From: Cardiocondyla obscurior
Lineage: Eukaryota > Arthropoda > Insecta > Hymenoptera > Formicidae
Direction: 5' to 3'
Assembly (NCBI RefSeq): GCF_019399895.1
Contig: NC_091869.1
Coordinates: 6,324,001 to 6,388,000, forward strand
Length of the DNA: 64,000 nucleotides
Position 1 is the first letter of the stretch, and every line of letters begins with the position of its first letter. A program made the translations under genes and the position numbers. The notes under the pieces are model-generated. The model was not told the DNA's origin. It saw only the letters and a list, made by a program, of their open reading frames with translations, and ran no database searches. Of this stretch, positions 60,201-64,000 are shown one piece after another.

Positions 60201-60868
60201 CATTTCCGTGGTTAACCCGATTAAACGTGAAGACTTAACATATTTATCAGTATTTGTAATCATTACGAATTCTAGTCACCGGCGTGTCGCGTAATATCCC
60301 CATTTCCGTTGTTTGATTTATCTCTCGCGGGAGATGTACTGTCCCTTAGCTACTATCGCGGTGTTACCGAATATCCGCGAGAATCTCCTTTTTCGTTCGC
60401 ATCCCTTTCTCGTCGCCGTCGGCCCTTGCGTCGCGCGGCAGCGCGGCCTTCGTTTTCTAGGTCAAGATGCCTCGAGGTGTCTCGCAGTTGCGCGGCAATC
60501 ACAATTCCGGATGGAATTGGCCGAGTCGCGACAATAGTTCATCGTCGGTGCTGCCGTAAGTGGGTTATTATAGGAAACTGTCTGTGGCGCCTCCGACACG
60601 GAAATTGCTTATGCATTAAGCAAATACAAGAGAAAGTACGGGGAGAAAGGGGGGAGGGGTAGGTGGAGAAAAGGCGAGCGACGGAGAGAAATTCATAATA
60701 TATCAGCGTATTTCTTTCCCCGAATGACGTATATCTTCCTTAAGACTCGCGCGCGTGCAAATAAATCCGTATTTTCTTGTAACGCACGCTCAACGCAAAC
60801 GTATGACGTAGAGCGGGGGGATGTACGTGATAAGTACACGTCGTTGTAATTACGCGCCGTATAAGATA
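57241..60868. other. non-coding stretch, no recognisable gene
   Basis: No supported gene. A-rich tract at about 57405-57436, short TA repeat at about 59069-59087, G-quadruplex motif at 59491-59530. Frames in 57770-58234 and 59467-59823 occur on both strands and are composition. A donor-like CTGCC-GTAAGT at about 60556 lacks an acceptor. AT-rich islands lie at 58960-59100 and 59940-60260. Confidence 0.55.
59491..59530 (+). other. potential G-quadruplex on plus strand
   Basis: G runs of 4, 3, 3, 10 and 4 within 40 bases, separated by loops of 1 to 7 bases. Confidence 0.55.
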
Positions 60869-61090
60869 TTACAACTGCAGCGTGCTAAGCTGCAGCGGGA
60901 GCTGTAGCGTCGCAAAATGTGCATTCCGCAGCCGAAACGGGCGTCTCTTCAGTTCAGATAGACGCGCAAAAACGTGCCTCCCGTACAACGGCACGCTGCC
61001 GGAGTAATACTTATCATACTGCGGATAAAATCGCGCTGTGTAAGGCATACCGCAATATTTGACGGTTACATCTTCCCGCTGGTGGTACAC
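60869..61090 (-). CDS. possible small ORF, 73 codons
   Basis: A minus-strand ATG frame with a Tyr-rich, fairly balanced first half (starting MYHQREDVTVKYCGMPYTAR) and a Leu/Gln-rich end templated by a CTGCAGC inverted repeat at about 60875-60895. No domain, signal peptide or family is recognised. No splice partners were found. It is listed because it looks less like composition than the other frames of its size. Confidence 0.12.
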   Translation of the reverse strand: MYHQREDVTVKYCGMPYTARFYPQYDKYYSGSVPLYGRHVFARLSELKRRPFRLRNAHFATLQLPLQLSTLQL

Positions 61091-61417
61091 ATTATCCGAG
61101 TGTAGTTAAGGGAAGTTTTTGAGACCGCTCGGTTCTCCGAGTTTCCCGGGTTAAGAAGCTCTCAAATCTAAGAAATTGCCGAGACAAGAATCTTTATTAC
61201 ATCGCCGAGGTATGTTTTCATTCAACTTATTGATGGCACTCCACGGCGGAGTAATTGCACGCAGTGCCGTGCACTTTGCTCGTTTGAAAACGTAATGATT
61301 TCAAACTTCCTTCGCTTCTCTCCCTTTTCCATTTTATTACGACTCCTCTACATTATTGCGTCTCTATTGTCATTTCGTTATATAAGATTGAGGGAACAAG
61401 TACCGCTTGATTTTATT

Positions 61418-61420
<3 letters not shown>

Positions 61421-61466
<46 letters not shown>
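61421..61466. repeat. TA dinucleotide microsatellite, about 23 units
   Basis: Uninterrupted TA repeat, the longest dinucleotide run in the window. It is capable of cruciform extrusion and likely polymorphic. Confidence 0.95.
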
Positions 61467-61471
<5 letters not shown>

Positions 61472-62705
61472 AAAATAAGGTGTTACAATTAGTATTTACG
61501 TACGCCGCAAGTTGAACCAGGGCGTCAAATAAATCTTGATCGTTCTCGCGCCCACTTAGAGGTTTTCAGCAGGTATTCTGGGGAAAGTCTGCGATATGAA
61601 CGTGGAATAGTTCGACGGAAGGAGGCCTTAATTACCCGTCGAGGTGGCGGGCACGTGGCAATTTAAACTTCACGACCTTAAACTGCGGGCGAACCGATGG
61701 TGAACCGATGGCGAACAGTCAGCGCAAGAAAGATGGTCGGGTAAGGCAAAAAAAAAAAAAAAAAAAAAAGTGGGCGTTGGAGCGCGCGAGAGCGAGAAGT
61801 GAATAAAATTCGAGTCGCCCGAGTCGGAGCCGGTCACGCACGCCTCGCGTGTTAATCATCCTGACTTATGTGCCGGCATCGCCTGGAACAAACGACGGTG
61901 ATAAACGCCCGATGCCTCGACAGAGAAACGCTCGCCCCGGAAGGTGGAGGAAAGCTGGAAAAGGGGCCGCGCGCGCGATGCTCGGAATTAATATTTGTTA
62001 TCGTATACACCCCGGCCTAAAACGGAGCCCGACCGCATTCGCACGAACGGTAGCCGTGAGATCGTTACGGCCGATCCCGATGCACGTGCTACGTTTCAGT
62101 TCCGCTTCTTGGCGCTCTCTTTAGTTGCACTTTGCCTCCTCTCCTCTCCTCTTTCTCTCTCTGTCTCTCGGCTTCCCCGTTGATTTAGAGACTGTAAATC
62201 TAGCTATGGCGCAATTGGACGTGGGAGGACGCACGATGTGAGAATAATTGCTACTTCGTAAAGGGTTATCGGAATTTTCGATAGTTTTACCCGCGCGCTA
62301 CTCTAATCGATATCGAACGTCATTATTTGTACGATGTATTTAATATTTAATTATTATTTGGCCGAAATAATGATACTTCTCGATGGGAAATTATAGTTGT
62401 GTGAAATTGATGAGCCTGGGGGTCGATTGTTTTCGGTGAAATCGATTCACGCGCAATATTCATTTTCTACCTGCCGCAGTTAAAAACGCATTAACGTATT
62501 TGTCTTCGGCAATTATGCTCACTTCTATCTCGCGGACATCATTTTGTTCGCGCAATGGGGTCAAGCTTTTGTTCGCTACTTATAAATAACGACGGTCTTT
62601 GAGCGTCGTCGGAGACGCTTGTTTTCTACAGTTGAGAGTATGTTGAAAGTTATTTCAGCGTGGCGGCATTAATTTTGTAGGTCGCATTAACAGAAATAAT
62701 ACTAC
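61467..62705. other. non-coding stretch, no recognisable gene
   Basis: No supported gene. An 11-bp tandem (GCGAACCGATG-type, about 2.6 copies) at 61689-61716, an A22 run at 61748-61769, and short plus frames at 61849-62183 that overlap each other. Confidence 0.55.
61689..61716. repeat. 11-bp tandem repeat, about 2.6 copies
   Basis: Units GCGAACCGATG, GTGAACCGATG and GCGAAC in tandem. Confidence 0.6.
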
Positions 62706-62757
62706 ACTCGACGTCGAGCCGGTTGAGTACATCTCGTCCGACATTGAACAGTGATCT
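62706..62757 (-). other. weak candidate 52-nt exon, minus strand
   Basis: On the minus strand a very long pyrimidine tract (the complement of purines at 62760-62817) ends in CCCTTCAG before 62757. The 52 bases contain an ATG at 62744 opening MSDEMYSTGSTSS. The putative donor GTAGTA is poor, and the open frame simply continues past it. The acceptor is strong and the exon is doubtful. Confidence 0.15.
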
Positions 62758-63745
62758 CTGAAGGGGAGGGAAAAGAAAGGGAGAAAAAAAAGAAAAAAAA
62801 AAAAGAAAAGAAGGGACCGACATCTTTTGGAAAGAGAGACAAATAAAAGAATAAGAGACCTAGATCGCGGCAAGGACGATGACAACGTTGGCTCACAGAC
62901 GCCGGATTGTTTGTTCTGCAAGTAGCTAGGAGACGACGAAGTTTCCACCAGGTCGACCCAAGTACCGTCGGGATACTTGTGCATTTTACAATCCGATTGC
63001 TATTGCCGATTTTTCGCGAGCGCGAATTCACCGCCGGAGGAAAGAATGCGCGATCGCGAAACGAGGAGAGAAGAACGGAGGAAGAGGAATGGCTTTTGCG
63101 GGAGAATAGAGGGGCCGAGGGGGAGGGCGGGAGGGGTGAAAAACCAGGATGATGGGACGTCGAGAGGATGGAAGGATGCGGCGAGAGGGAACTTCCGGCG
63201 AAGTAGCGAGCGGCTGACTTTTAACCGTACGACGAGCAGAAGTGGATGAACCTCGAAGGAAGCCGGGATCGCGAAATAGCGGAAGAGGGTGGAGGAAACG
63301 GCGGAGGCGGTGAGAGGTTGCCGGATAGGCGACGAGCTGAGATTGCAGCAAGGCGGTAAATAACACGTCACTCGCCACTCCGTTTACTTTACGCCGCCGT
63401 CGGCGCTTGCGGGGAGAGGGACGAGAGCGATGTAGCTCGCCGACGAACGTCGGTGCGGGAAGGCGACGCTAGTGTAAATCGTATTGGCAGAAAAGGCGAT
63501 CGAGACTTAATTAAAGGTATCAATAATTAAATCTTTGGAACGTACGAAAAGAATTGACGTAAGAAGTGCCAGGCGCGAACCGTGTTTTCGAATTATATAG
63601 CCGAGTTGCGGAAAGTAACGACGCGATCGGTAAACATGAAGAGACTTAGGCGCGAATCGATTGCATTTTGAAGCAAATAATGTTTTATCGAATTTAAATA
63701 AAATAACAATTTTTTTTTTCTTTTGTTTCTTTCTTTTAACTACAG
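62758..63745. other. non-coding stretch, no recognisable gene
   Basis: Purine-rich tract at 62760-62817. A minus frame at 62655-62984 begins MHKYPDGTWVDLVETSS, with a balanced composition, before running into the pyrimidine tract. No family is recognised. Frames at 63000-63378 on both strands are composition. A CCGACG-AA-CGTCGG palindrome lies at 63440-63453. Confidence 0.45.
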
Positions 63746-63873
63746 ACAAGAAAGTTGACGAAATTTTTAATTATTATTCCCTCGCAAACGTTTTTAAATC
63801 ACCTATACCAAAAGCGTGGGTTTTTATTTATTTTTTATTTTTTCTTATTTTAAGACTTCTTGATGAAAAACTT
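63746..63873 (+). other. candidate exon start at a strong acceptor
   Basis: A long pyrimidine tract (TTTTTTTTTTCTTTTGTTTC followed by TTTCTTTTAACTACAG) ends at 63745, with AAC as a possible branch point close to the AG. Downstream one frame is open for about 42 codons, beginning DKKVDEIFNYYSLANVFK and becoming hydrophobic and Phe-rich where the DNA turns T-rich. No convincing donor is seen before the stop at about 63874. It could be the next exon of a plus-strand gene, or an AT-rich island that mimics an acceptor. Confidence 0.22.
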
Positions 63874-63876
63874 TAG

Positions 63877-64000
63877 AATCACGTTCGCCGACGTGGTGTC
63901 AATACATAACTAACGACAGCCATTTCGTTTGCATCGCTGCTCTCGAGATTTGTAATTGAAATTTTCGATAAGGAAATTGCAATGGCAGAAGTGTCGCGGG
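63877..64000. other. window end, nothing recognised
   Basis: Short unique-looking sequence after the T-rich stretch. No feature is supported. Confidence 0.5.

Overview
This window looks like nuclear DNA of an arthropod, most plausibly a hymenopteran such as an ant or other wasp-like insect. The reasons are indirect. CpG is not depleted and is locally very dense, GC-rich stretches alternate with short AT-rich islands roughly every kilobase, simple repeats (GA, CT, TA, poly-T) are abundant, and splice-like signals have the insect form. Nothing looks bacterial: there are no operons, no ribosome binding sites and no open frame with a recognisable domain. The longest open frames (238, 221 and 209 codons) are compositional, rich in Arg, Ser, Leu and Pro, and matched by equally long frames on the opposite strand. 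I recognise no protein family, tRNA, rRNA, CRISPR or autonomous transposon.

The best overall reading is a gene desert or the inside of one or more very long introns. Candidate transcript parts are few. One is a possible non-coding first exon on the plus strand ending at 4220. Another is a juxtaposed acceptor/donor at 28592/28593 that fits a recursive-splicing ratchet point or a 48-nt microexon. A third is a 44-nt microexon on the minus strand at 28354-28397. Weaker candidates lie at 21442-21510 (+), 57142-57240 (+), 62706-62757 (-) and 63746 onward (+). The plus-strand ones would fit a single gene with introns of tens of kilobases, but that is inference.

Layout: 1-2440 is quiet. 2441-4220 is CpG-rich, with a long GC palindrome, a 13-bp tandem repeat, a GGAA microsatellite and the candidate first exon. 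4227-14100 is quiet, with polypyrimidine tracts near 9.3, 10.8 and 11.1 kb. 14.1-18.3 kb carries several perfect hairpins and a degenerate local duplication. 20.1-21.3 kb is an AT-rich block. 28.35-28.64 kb is the splice-signal cluster built around a hairpin. 31.1-34.3 kb has two pairs of degenerate duplicated blocks. 38240-38743 is a foldback or MITE-like element with long imperfect arms, the only clear mobile element. 42.4-43.4 kb holds a duplicated composite motif that looks cis-regulatory. 43.4-47.2 kb holds three strong G-quadruplex motifs. The remainder is quiet, with simple repeats and small palindromes.

The most interesting items are the foldback element, the opposite-strand microexon pair around a hairpin, and the paired degenerate duplications at 42.5/43.4 kb and 31.1/31.9 kb. 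All were found by eye, and none has been tested by alignment, RNA data or conservation.
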